Assembly (NCBI GenBank): GCA_020630355.1
Contig: JAHDBO010000061.1
Span: forward strand, 1-9,334
DNA length: 9,334 nt
Source of the DNA: Saprospiraceae bacterium
GTDB lineage: Bacteria; Bacteroidota; Bacteroidia; Chitinophagales; Saprospiraceae
Reading direction: 5' to 3'
Each line of letters starts with the position of its first letter. The stretch's first letter is position 1. The notes beneath the pieces were generated by a model. It searched no databases. It was given only the letters and a program-made list of their open reading frames with translations, and was not told where the DNA came from. The translations under genes were made by a program, and so were the position numbers. Below are positions 1 to 7,100 of this stretch, piece by piece.

Positions 1-96
1 GGTCAAATCAAAAAAGGTATACACTTGGTTGCCTATCACATTTAGAACAATCAAACCAAGAATGAGTAGCAGTAAATTTTTGAGGGATGGGTTCAT
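1..96 (-). CDS. gldG: GldG-like gliding/ABC-transporter protein, N-terminus only (runs off left edge)
   Basis: An ATG at 96-94 on the minus strand opens 32 codons that stay open to the window edge. The peptide has a short polar start (MNPSLKN), one hydrophobic helix at about residues 8-22, and then LNVIGNQVYTFFDLT. GldG proteins typically begin with a single membrane helix followed by an 'LNVLGN...RFDLT' segment, and this matches closely. GldG is the auxiliary membrane/periplasmic component of the Bacteroidota GldA-GldF-GldG ABC transporter linked to gliding motility. The gene lies 65 bp downstream of ackA-pduL on the same strand. No gldF lies immediately upstream, although gldF usually precedes gldG. 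Only the N-terminus is visible, so another membrane-anchored protein cannot be excluded. Confidence 0.6.
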   Translation of the reverse strand, partial: MNPSLKNLLLLILGLIVLNVIGNQVYTFFDLT

Positions 97-161
97 ATTT
101 TTTTTTATCAAAGCGTGCTAGATTAGGTGCATTAGGATGTAAAATTCATAATTTCACTTCC

Positions 162-1964
162 TCATATCCTCCTACTCTTCAAATGGGCTTCCTTACTGGT
201 AAGCACTAGTGCGCCCATCGCATTTCGGCCAATTTCTGCAGCATTGCCTTCATCGGTATCAATGTGCATCTCCAACTTGTATTTGGGAGACACCCGAATC
301 AATACATTCCCAAAAGTCAAGCTGCGTTCTCCGTTTTCAATTTTGATTTCTACAATATCCCTATCCTTGACTTGAAAAAGTGCAGCATCTTCTGGTGTCA
401 TGTGGATGTGCCGCCATGCACAAATGACGCCTTCATTCAAGGTGACTTTTCCCTTTGGCCCAACGACCACGCAGCCTGGAGAATTAACGACTTTTCCAGA
501 CTCTCGTATCGGTGCATCTATCCCTAGGAAAAATTCGTCCGTCCTAGAAATCTCAATCTGGTTTTTAGAACGTACAGGACCCAAAATTCGTACCCGTTCT
601 ATCGTATTTTTTGGCCCAACGATATTTACGGTTTCATTTGCAGCAAATTGTCCTGGCTGAGAAAGGGGCTTTTTCTCCGTCAATTGGTAGCCTTTTCCAA
701 ATAGCTCTTCCAAGGTTTCTTGGGTAATATGCATGTGCCTGGCAGAAATGGCCACTGGAATTGGAGGCAGTGTATTGACTTTATTTTCTTCGGCGATAAG
801 CTTGGCAGATTGTTGAGCAATGGATAGTTGTTCATTGGTTTTGACCGCTAGCAATCGCACCCGACTATGGTTCATCGCAAAATCCGCCACAGGATTTTCA
901 TGGCTCAATTCGACATCTGTATTTTTGTCTTCATTGATTAATGCACCCATAAAGTCCAAGCGCTGTGCAATGCGATGGCGAATCACCGCCGAATTTTCGC
1001 CAATTCCACCTGTAAAAACAATAGCGTCTACCCCTCCCATCGTGGCAGCATAAGCGCCGATATATTTGCGTACTCGATGTGCAAATACCTGCATTGCCAA
1101 ACGGCAATCTTCATCGCCTTCTGATGCTTTTTCTATAATATCACGCATATCATTACTGATACCCGACAAGCCTTTCAATCCACTTTGCTTGTTCAGCAAA
1201 TCATCCAAGCCACTTAACGTTAAGTCCGCCCTATCTTTCAGATAGATCAAAATCCCTGGGTCAATATCTCCGCTTCTCGTTCCCATGACGAGTCCTTCAA
1301 GGGGCGTCATCCCCATGCTCGTTTCTACACTTCGACCATATTCAATCGCAGCCATACTGCATCCATTTCCCAAATGACAGGTGATAATATTAAGTTGCCT
1401 CAAATCTTGTCCTAGGTGTTGAGCGGCTAGCTCTGCCACATAAGCATGGCTTGTACCATGAAAACCATAACGACGGATACCATGCCTTTCCGCTAGTTCT
1501 TTTGGTAAGGCATAAGTTCTCGCCCGCTTAGGAAGTGTGCAGTGAAATGCGGTATCAAAAACCGCTATATGGGGCATAGAAGGGAAAGCCGCTTTTGCCA
1601 CTTGTATCCCAAGCAGGTTTAAGGGATTGTGAAGCGGTGCCAGTTTAGCTAAATCGCTTATTGTTTTTTCTACCTCGTCCTCTATCAATATAGGCTGCGA
1701 AAAGGCTTCACCTCCGTGGACTACTCGATGTCCCAAACCATGAATCTCGTGATCTGAACATTGCCCCTTTAAATGATCCAAAGCCTTTTCAAGCAATTTT
1801 TTCCGCCCTTCCAATACTAAGTTAAAAGACGTTCCTTTACATTTTATGATGGGTTGATCCAACATTCTTTCTAGTGATAATTCTAAGCGTGTATTCCCCG
1901 AAACGGTGTCAATCAAAGCTGCTTTTAAAGAAGAGCTACCACTATTTAGGACTAAAATATTCAT
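162..1964 (-). CDS. ackA-pduL: Bifunctional acetate kinase - PduL-type phosphotransacylase fusion
   Basis: The protein has 600 residues and two complete domains in one frame. Residues 1-390 are acetate kinase: the N-terminal LNSGSSSLK (N7, K14), HRVVHGG (R80), VFDTAFH (D137), RRYGFHGTSH (H169), MGTRSGDIDP (R230), FTGGIGENS and TNEQL (E378). These match the known substrate and catalytic positions of AckA. Residues about 402-585 are a PduL-type phosphate acyltransferase, with HMH (410, 412), GPVRS, RHIH (519, 521) and EMHIDTDEGNAA (H567), the usual zinc-binding histidine motifs. PduL makes acetyl- or propionyl-phosphate from the acyl-CoA, and AckA then phosphorylates ADP. The protein would thus perform acyl-CoA to carboxylate plus ATP, or the reverse. 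The ATG at 1964 is chosen because it gives the canonical AckA start. An upstream in-frame TTG at 1994 lies inside a terminator-like hairpin. There is no N-terminal microcompartment-targeting extension, so a cytosolic enzyme is inferred. Acetate versus propionate preference cannot be read from the sequence. Confidence 0.93.
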   Translation of the reverse strand: MNILVLNSGSSSLKAALIDTVSGNTRLELSLERMLDQPIIKCKGTSFNLVLEGRKKLLEKALDHLKGQCSDHEIHGLGHRVVHGGEAFSQPILIEDEVEKTISDLAKLAPLHNPLNLLGIQVAKAAFPSMPHIAVFDTAFHCTLPKRARTYALPKELAERHGIRRYGFHGTSHAYVAELAAQHLGQDLRQLNIITCHLGNGCSMAAIEYGRSVETSMGMTPLEGLVMGTRSGDIDPGILIYLKDRADLTLSGLDDLLNKQSGLKGLSGISNDMRDIIEKASEGDEDCRLAMQVFAHRVRKYIGAYAATMGGVDAIVFTGGIGENSAVIRHRIAQRLDFMGALINEDKNTDVELSHENPVADFAMNHSRVRLLAVKTNEQLSIAQQSAKLIAEENKVNTLPPIPVAISARHMHITQETLEELFGKGYQLTEKKPLSQPGQFAANETVNIVGPKNTIERVRILGPVRSKNQIEISRTDEFFLGIDAPIRESGKVVNSPGCVVVGPKGKVTLNEGVICAWRHIHMTPEDAALFQVKDRDIVEIKIENGERSLTFGNVLIRVSPKYKLEMHIDTDEGNAAEIGRNAMGALVLTSKEAHLKSRRI

Positions 1965-1984
1965 GGATTGATTTGGTTTAAACA

Positions 1985-2020
1985 AAAATTGCAAGGTACT
2001 CTGTGGGACCTTGCAATTTT
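1985..2020 (-). terminator. Intrinsic-terminator-like hairpin between the FKBP gene and ackA-pduL
   Basis: A perfect 13-bp inverted repeat (AAAATTGCAAGGT at 1985-1997, complement at 2008-2020) surrounds a 10-nt loop. Read on the minus strand, the stem ends in a T-rich tract (TTTTTGTTT). It lies 35 bp after the FKBP stop codon and fits termination of the gyrA-coaE-FKBP transcript. It ends only 20 nt before the ackA-pduL start codon, so it could also act as a leader structure for that gene. Confidence 0.7.
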
Positions 2021-2055
2021 ACAAAAAATAGAGCAGTAATGCTTCTACTATCACC

Positions 2056-2520
2056 TTAGTTCACAAAGTTTTGTAATTCGATGTCGAATCGAAGAATGGA
2101 ACCGCCAGGAATACCTGGTCTATCAAACTCTCCATAAGCCAATGAAGATGGAATTAAAATCATTCCTTGGCTATCCTTTTTGAATTTTGGGATTCCCAAT
2201 TGCCAGCCCAGTATGGTGTTGGCTAGCTGGAACTGCCTAGGATTGATTCCAGAGCTATCAAATATGTTTCCATTCAAGAGTGAACCTGTATAAAGGATGG
2301 TCACCGTTGAAGTAGCAGTAGGATATTCCTCCCCCACACCCTCTGTGGTAATGACATAAAAAACACCCTCTGGGGTTTCCATGGCATCATCCAGTAAGTT
2401 TAATTTATCTAAATAATCTCTGATTTCTTCTTTTTCCGCAGAAATAGAATTGTCATCACCACAGGAGAATTGTACGAAAGAAAAAACTCCCAAGCACATT
2501 AAAACCAATAAACGTCTCAT
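2056..2520 (-). CDS. FKBP-type peptidyl-prolyl cis-trans isomerase, lipoprotein
   Basis: This 154-residue protein has a hydrophobic N-terminal segment (residues 3-18) followed by FSC-GDDN, with C20 the likely lipidated cysteine. The -3 residue is Gln, so the lipobox is non-classical. A helical, acidic linker (about 28-46) leads into an FKBP domain at about 50-154. Visible FKBP residues are Y77 (LYTGSL), D88 (IFDSS), the ILGW motif with W106, LAYGE (Y129) and LRFDIEL (F145). Most of the prolyl-isomerase pocket is therefore intact. The expected role is to speed proline isomerisation during folding of exported proteins, with the enzyme anchored to a membrane on the periplasmic or outer face. The gene follows coaE by 17 bp and is the last gene before the hairpin at 1985-2020. 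The single FKBP domain without a large dimerisation region is closer to small FKBPs than to FkpA/Mip. Confidence 0.9.
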   Translation of the reverse strand: MRRLLVLMCLGVFSFVQFSCGDDNSISAEKEEIRDYLDKLNLLDDAMETPEGVFYVITTEGVGEEYPTATSTVTILYTGSLLNGNIFDSSGINPRQFQLANTILGWQLGIPKFKKDSQGMILIPSSLAYGEFDRPGIPGGSILRFDIELQNFVN

Positions 2521-2537
2521 TCTAACTTAAATTTAAT

Positions 2538-3146
2538 TTAAACTTTAACTGCCTTTCGGCAAATAGAATCATGTATTTCGAGTATCTGGGGAATCAATAA
2601 TTGAGTGCCATCATTGTAAATTACAAAATCTGACTTTTCCATTTTTTCTTGGTCTGGCATTTGTTTGGACATACGATCTTTCACCTCTTGGAGGTTGGCA
2701 TCATCTCGATTAATGACCCTTTGCAAACGCATTTCCTCTGGTGCAAATACCGTTATCATCACATCCATCGTCCTATAAGCACCTGACTCAAAATGTAGTG
2801 CTGCTTCCTTAATCGTATAAGGGACATCCGAGAAACTGGCGTGCCAGTCCTCTCCATCTTGATAAACAGCAGGATGAACCAAGGCATTGAGCTGATTGAG
2901 CTTTTCCTTATCGGAAAAAACAATGGCGGCAATCCCTTTTCTATTCAACGAACCATCCCCTAAATATGCTTGCTCCCCAAACAAGTCTTTCAAACCTTTA
3001 ACAATTAAAGGATGATTGACCATCAGCCACTTGGCACGTTCGTCGGCATTGTATACGGGGATTCCTAGCGATTCGAAGATTTTACAAACGGTCGTTTTAC
3101 CAGAACCAATCCCTCCCGTTATACCTACTTTCAGCGCCTTGCCCAT
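2538..3146 (-). CDS. coaE: Dephospho-CoA kinase
   Basis: CoaE catalyses the last step of coenzyme A synthesis, phosphorylating the 3'-hydroxyl of dephospho-CoA with ATP in the cytoplasm. The 202 residues are normal for the family. The P-loop GGIGSGKT spans residues 11-18. It is followed by the substrate-side motif YNADERAK (the family usually has DAD; the second Asp is kept), LNALVHP, the lid-region KEAALHFESG, the RDD segment (VINRDD) and the C-terminal SDFVIYNDG. The start is the ATG three bases after the gyrA stop, so translation is probably coupled to gyrA. The product, CoA, is the carrier for the acyl-CoA substrate of the AckA-PduL fusion downstream, but the terminator between them argues against a dedicated operon. 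Confidence 0.96.
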   Translation of the reverse strand: MGKALKVGITGGIGSGKTTVCKIFESLGIPVYNADERAKWLMVNHPLIVKGLKDLFGEQAYLGDGSLNRKGIAAIVFSDKEKLNQLNALVHPAVYQDGEDWHASFSDVPYTIKEAALHFESGAYRTMDVMITVFAPEEMRLQRVINRDDANLQEVKDRMSKQMPDQEKMEKSDFVIYNDGTQLLIPQILEIHDSICRKAVKV

Positions 3147-3149
3147 GCT

Positions 3150-5696
3150 CTATTCTTCCGTGTTTTCTTCGGTAGCTGCGTCTGTATCATTTCCACTTTC
3201 ATCAACATTCTCCTCCCCTTCTTGCATCTCATCTTCTCCTTCTGCATCTTCATCAATATTCACTAATGCCACATCTGCAATCGCATCGTCTTCCGCTAGA
3301 TTGATACAACGGACGCCTTGAGTTGCTCGCCCAATGACTGGCAACTGAGAGACGCTAAGGCGTATGATGATGCCCGATTTATTAATAATCATTAAATCAT
3401 CGTCTTCCTGAACCGCTTTGATGGCAACCAAAGCACCAGTCTTCTTAGTAACTTGAAGTGTTTTCACCCCTTTTCCTCCACGGTTCGTTACCCGATATTC
3501 CTCTATAATCGAACGTTTACCAAGCCCTTTCTCCGAGATAACCAAAACAGTTGTGTACTCGTCTCCTTCTTCTAGAATAATCATTCCAATCGCTACATCT
3601 TCATCGTTTTGTAGCATGATACCACGCACTCCTCTAGCAGTACGCCCCATTGAACGGACCTTCTCCTCGTTGAATCGGATGGAACGGCCTGAGCGACTTG
3701 CAATGACGATTTCATTATTACCATTCGTCAGTTTTGCTTCAATCAACTGGTCTCCTTCTGCGATTTCTATGGCGATAATACCATTGGTCCTAGGTCTTGA
3801 AAAGGCCTCCACCACCGTTTTTTTGATGATTCCTTTCTTGGTACAGAATACGATATTATGATTTTTAACAAAATCCTCATCTTTCAAATCCGCTATCTTG
3901 ATGTAAGCTCGGACTTTATCTTCTTTTGGGATGGCTAAAAGATTCTGAATCACCCTTCCACTTGATGTTTTGGATGCTTCTGGGATTTCGTAAACCCTCA
4001 TCCAGTGGCATTTACCTTGCTCGGTAAACAACAATAGATAATCATGGGTAGAAGCCACAAAAATATGCTCTACGAAATCTTCATCTCTCGTCTTCACCCC
4101 TCTAGACCCACGACCACCACGACCTTGCGTGCGGTATTCATCTAGTTTGGTACGCTTAACGTAACCTGCATGAGAAATAGTAATCACCACATCCTCCTGA
4201 GCAATCAGATCTTCGATGCTGATATTTCCAGCGGCATAGTTGATTTCTGTGCGACGCTCATCCCCGAAACGCTCTTTCACGTCTGCGAGTTCTTCTTTGA
4301 CAATATTTCTTCTCAAGCCTTCATCTGCTAGGATAGCTTTCAAATGCTCTATCAATTTCATCAACTCCTCATACTCCTGCTTAATCTTATCTCGTTCTAG
4401 CCCTGTCAATTTCTGCAAACGCATATCCAAAATGGCACGAGCCTGCCTTTCTGATAAACTGAAAGTAGACATCAAGCCATTTCTTGCCTCTTCGGGCGTT
4501 CTAGAAGCCCGTATCAGCGCAATCACTTCATCCAGGTGATCCAGAGCAATCAATAAGCCTTCAAGAATATGTGCTCTTTCTTCTGCTTTGCGCAGTTCGT
4601 ACTGCGTTCTTCTGGTGATGACTTCTAAACGGAATTTGATGAACTCCTCTATAATTTGCTTCAGATTCAATTGGAGTGGACGCCCATTGACCAAAGCAAT
4701 ATTATTCACACCATAAGAAGATTGCAGGGCAGTATATTTGTACAATTTGCTCAAGACCACGCTAGCAAGCGCATCTCGTTTTACCTCAACTACAATCCGC
4801 AATCCTTTTCTATCAGACTCATCTCTCAAATCAGAGATACCTTCGATTTTCTTGTCGTTCACCAATTCCGCCATCTTCACTATCAAAGACGCCTTGTTGA
4901 CTTGATATGGAATTTCAGAAATGACAATCTTTTCCTTACCATTGTTATTCTCCTCAATCACGGCACGACCTCTCACCACGACACGCCCCCTACCCGTTTC
5001 AAAAGCCTCTTTCACACCATCATAACCGTATATAATTCCGCCTGTCGGCAAATCAGGTGCTTTGATGTGCTCCATCAATTCTGGTATGGTAATCTCAGGA
5101 TTATCGACCGTTGCGACTACACCGTCTATGACTTCAGACAAGTTGTGCGGCAACATATTCGTTGCCATACCTACTGCAATACCTGAAGCTCCGTTAATCA
5201 GAAGGTTAGGTACTTTAGTCGGCAAAACAGTAGGCTCTTCCAGAGAATCATCAAAATTCGCTTGAAAATCGACGGTTTCCTTATCTAAGTCAGATAAAAT
5301 ATCATCCGCTACCCTCATTAATCGTGCCTCAGTATAACGCATGGCAGCAGGGCTATCACCGTCCATAGAACCGAAATTCCCTTGTCCATCGACTAATGGA
5401 TAACGCAACGACCAGTTTTGAGCCATCCGCACCATGGAGTCATAGACGGAAGAATCGCCGTGAGGGTGATATTTACCTAAAACTTCCCCAACAATACGGG
5501 CAGATTTACGATGTGCCTTGTTGTAAGTCAAACCCAAACCAGACATACCATAAAGTACTCTACGGTGTACTGGCTTGAAGCCATCTCTTACATCAGGTAA
5601 GGCTCTAGAAACAATAACCGACATCGAATAATCGATGTACGATTTTTTCATTTCATCCTCTAAATTAATAGGAATTATCCTAGGATTTTCAGACAT
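3150..5696 (-). CDS. gyrA: DNA gyrase subunit A
   Basis: GyrA is the DNA-cleaving subunit of the A2B2 gyrase that introduces negative supercoils. The 848-residue protein is full length. The breakage-reunion domain shows the conserved SYIDYSMSVIVSRALPD start, HPHGDSSVYDSM and AAMRYTEARL with catalytic Y121 next to R120. The positions equivalent to E. coli S83 and D87 are S82 and D86, so the common quinolone-resistance substitutions are absent there. The C-terminal DNA-wrapping beta-pinwheel contains a GyrA box at about 737-743 reading TNRGGKG rather than the E. coli QRRGGKG. The last ~34 residues form an acidic tail (18 Asp/Glu). ParC would normally lack a good GyrA box, and the RGGKG core favours GyrA. 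It is the first gene of the gyrA-coaE-FKBP run. Confidence 0.96.
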   Translation of the reverse strand: MSENPRIIPINLEDEMKKSYIDYSMSVIVSRALPDVRDGFKPVHRRVLYGMSGLGLTYNKAHRKSARIVGEVLGKYHPHGDSSVYDSMVRMAQNWSLRYPLVDGQGNFGSMDGDSPAAMRYTEARLMRVADDILSDLDKETVDFQANFDDSLEEPTVLPTKVPNLLINGASGIAVGMATNMLPHNLSEVIDGVVATVDNPEITIPELMEHIKAPDLPTGGIIYGYDGVKEAFETGRGRVVVRGRAVIEENNNGKEKIVISEIPYQVNKASLIVKMAELVNDKKIEGISDLRDESDRKGLRIVVEVKRDALASVVLSKLYKYTALQSSYGVNNIALVNGRPLQLNLKQIIEEFIKFRLEVITRRTQYELRKAEERAHILEGLLIALDHLDEVIALIRASRTPEEARNGLMSTFSLSERQARAILDMRLQKLTGLERDKIKQEYEELMKLIEHLKAILADEGLRRNIVKEELADVKERFGDERRTEINYAAGNISIEDLIAQEDVVITISHAGYVKRTKLDEYRTQGRGGRGSRGVKTRDEDFVEHIFVASTHDYLLLFTEQGKCHWMRVYEIPEASKTSSGRVIQNLLAIPKEDKVRAYIKIADLKDEDFVKNHNIVFCTKKGIIKKTVVEAFSRPRTNGIIAIEIAEGDQLIEAKLTNGNNEIVIASRSGRSIRFNEEKVRSMGRTARGVRGIMLQNDEDVAIGMIILEEGDEYTTVLVISEKGLGKRSIIEEYRVTNRGGKGVKTLQVTKKTGALVAIKAVQEDDDLMIINKSGIIIRLSVSQLPVIGRATQGVRCINLAEDDAIADVALVNIDEDAEGEDEMQEGEENVDESGNDTDAATEENTEE

Positions 5697-5931
5697 AAAT
5701 ATGTTGTTGTGCTTTAGTCAGTCAAGTACGCAAAAATAGTAAAATAAAAGGGCAATTCAGAGTGATTTCCATACAAAGATTAAGGGATTCAAGGGCTTTT
5801 AAGTTTCTTTTTTATAAAGTATAGATATGGGGAAACAAATAGCCTCATTTCAATTAAAAAATAGTGCAAAAAAAGCAGTTTAAGTTTCTTTTGGTTCTTG
5901 AAAAAAACGACCTTTGCGAGCAAAAAAAGGG
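5697..5931. other. Divergent intergenic region between gyrA and the esterase gene
   Basis: This 235-bp AT-rich stretch must hold the promoters for gyrA (minus) and the esterase (plus). Besides the candidate gyrA box it contains a 14-bp direct repeat, TTTAAGTTTCTTTT, at 5798-5811 and 5879-5892 (81 bp apart). A GACCTTTG sequence at 5909-5916 resembles the -7 consensus but is too close to the esterase ATG to be convincing. I see no RNA gene or convincing small ORF. Confidence 0.5.
5731..5738 (-). promoter_or_regulatory. Candidate Bacteroidota -7 promoter box for gyrA
   Basis: Read on the minus strand, these bases are TATTTTTG, a full match to the Bacteroidota -7 consensus TAnnTTTG, 34 bp before the gyrA start codon. 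A TTG lies 14 bp upstream (5753-5755), closer than the usual -33 spacing, so the -33 element is uncertain. The region is AT-rich, and such a box can occur by chance. Confidence 0.4.
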
Positions 5932-6663
5932 ATGAACCGACAATTAGGTGGATGGCATAGCCCATCTTTGAACAAACACATGGAGATTGCATCTTATGGG
6001 CATTATGGATTTGCTTTATTGATGCTTCCAACGGCTGCAGCTGATTACTTAGAGTATGAGCGTTTTTTATTGATTAACGCCATCAAACCTCATATCGAAT
6101 CAGGGAAAGTACGTGTTTTTTCTATCAATAGCATCAACTCTGAAAGCTGGTTGAATAGCGATATGCACCCAAAGCATAAAGCGATTAGACACCAACAGTT
6201 CAACAGCTATGTTTTCAACGAGGTAGTGCCTTTCATCAAGACCAATACGAGCGAAGAAACGCCGATTATCACTTGTGGCGCTTCACTAGGAGCTTTACAT
6301 GCTTGTAATATGTTTTTCAAGCGTCCTGATTTGTTTGCAGGTACGATTGCCATGAGTGGCAACTATAATCTTTCTACTTACACGAAAGGTTACTTCGATG
6401 ATGATGTTTATTTCAACTCACCAGAGCACTATTTGCCTAATTTGAATGACGATTACTACTTGCCACGTATCAAAGCTAGTAAGCACATTCACATCTTGAC
6501 TGGTTCGGGCGACTATGAGACACCAGAAGCCTCCATAAGATTCTCTAATTTACTCCACTCGAAAGGTATCCACCACGAGCTAGATGTATGGGGCCACGAC
6601 ATGCCACACGATTGGACAACGTGGAGAGCTATGCTGCCTTACTATTTAGAATCAAGGTTTTAA
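5932..6663 (+). CDS. Alpha/beta-hydrolase, putative esterase family protein
   Basis: This 243-residue protein of the bacterial 'putative esterase' (esterase D-like) type has no signal peptide and is probably cytoplasmic. It begins with WHSPSLNKHMEIASYGHYG, typical of the family N-terminus. It carries the nucleophile elbow CGASLGALHA with S118, then MSGNYNLS, a FDDDVYFNSPEHYLPNL segment shared by family members, GSGDYE with D194 as the probable acid, and a C-terminal DVWGHDMPHDWTTW in which H222 or H226 would complete the triad. The expected reaction is ester hydrolysis, but the substrate cannot be inferred. The ATG at 5932 is preferred to an upstream TTG at 5914 because it starts just before the conserved region. 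The gene stands alone, divergent from gyrA and convergent with the OsmC-family gene. Confidence 0.85.
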   Translation: MNRQLGGWHSPSLNKHMEIASYGHYGFALLMLPTAAADYLEYERFLLINAIKPHIESGKVRVFSINSINSESWLNSDMHPKHKAIRHQQFNSYVFNEVVPFIKTNTSEETPIITCGASLGALHACNMFFKRPDLFAGTIAMSGNYNLSTYTKGYFDDDVYFNSPEHYLPNLNDDYYLPRIKASKHIHILTGSGDYETPEASIRFSNLLHSKGIHHELDVWGHDMPHDWTTWRAMLPYYLESRF

Positions 6664-6686
6664 GGTTGGGCTATATTCAGAAATAT

Positions 6687-6727
6687 TAGGAGAGGTGCTT
6701 ACCAATTGATGGTAATCACCTCTTCTA
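6687..6727. terminator. Long convergent hairpin at the esterase / OsmC gene junction
   Basis: Arms at 6687-6703 and 6711-6727 pair over 17 positions with one mismatch (6698/6716) and one G.T pair, around the 7-nt loop AATTGAT. The hairpin begins 24 bp after the esterase stop and covers the stop and last codons of the OsmC gene on the other strand. It can form in both transcripts and so may be a bidirectional terminator. Neither side has a proper T-run, so it may rely on stem stability or serve as a 3'-end stabiliser. Confidence 0.55.
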
Positions 6728-7100
6728 GTTCTGGGTGAATGCTCTTCCCTACTGGGCAACCGTGCGCCGCTTTTTCAAGTATCTTTTTTTCTTTATCCGA
6801 ATAACCTTTATCAGGCATTTGAATATTGATTTCTATCCTAGCGATCCGCCTTGGGTTGGATGCCATAACTTTCAGTACAGTTGCGCTTGCACCTTCCATA
6901 TCTATTCCTTTGTCCATCGCTTTTATGCCCATTATGGTCATCATACAACTTGCCAAAGAGGTCGCCATTAAATCAGTTGGAGAAAAAGCCTCCCCTTTCC
7001 CCCTGTTATCAACAGGTGCGTCGGTATGAATGACGTTTCCAGATTTAAGATGCGTCGCCTTTGTGCCTAATTGCCCTAAATATTCAACTTTTGCCGTCAT
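6699..7100 (-). CDS. OsmC/Ohr-family peroxiredoxin-like protein
   Basis: The 133 residues match the small cytoplasmic OsmC/Ohr fold. The two redox cysteines are present: C52 in SLASCMMTIMGIKA on the central helix and C115 in AHGCPVGKSI. The GKGEAFSPTDL motif (E37) also matches the family. Members reduce organic hydroperoxides or related oxidants through these cysteines, with lipoyl- or thiol-dependent recycling known for Ohr and OsmC proteins. The sequence resembles the generic 'OsmC family protein' subgroup more than classical Ohr, so the peroxide substrate is not assigned. The gene is single, convergent with the esterase and divergent from the outer-membrane protein gene. lipA lies downstream of that gene, but a link through lipoamide would be speculation. 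Confidence 0.92.
   Translation of the reverse strand: MTAKVEYLGQLGTKATHLKSGNVIHTDAPVDNRGKGEAFSPTDLMATSLASCMMTIMGIKAMDKGIDMEGASATVLKVMASNPRRIARIEINIQMPDKGYSDKEKKILEKAAHGCPVGKSIHPELEEVITINW

Noticed and set aside
1965..1994. Ten-residue N-terminal extension of AckA-PduL from a TTG codon at 1994
   Set aside because: The extension begins inside the hairpin at 1985-2020, uses a rare start, and precedes the canonical AckA start MNILVLNSGSSS.
3465..3490. GyrA box reading TNRGGKG instead of QRRGGKG as a possible loss of gyrase wrapping
   Set aside because: The RGGKG core is intact, and I recall this variant as usual in Bacteroidota GyrA, so it is probably lineage-typical.
4656..5186. 176-residue plus-strand reading frame inside gyrA
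   Set aside because: It lies antisense to the well-conserved GyrA core, and its translation has no recognisable motif.
5789..6031. 80-residue minus-strand reading frame overlapping the esterase start
   Set aside because: It is low-complexity (Lys/Phe/Leu from A/T runs), shows no family pattern, and overlaps the conserved esterase N-terminus antisense.
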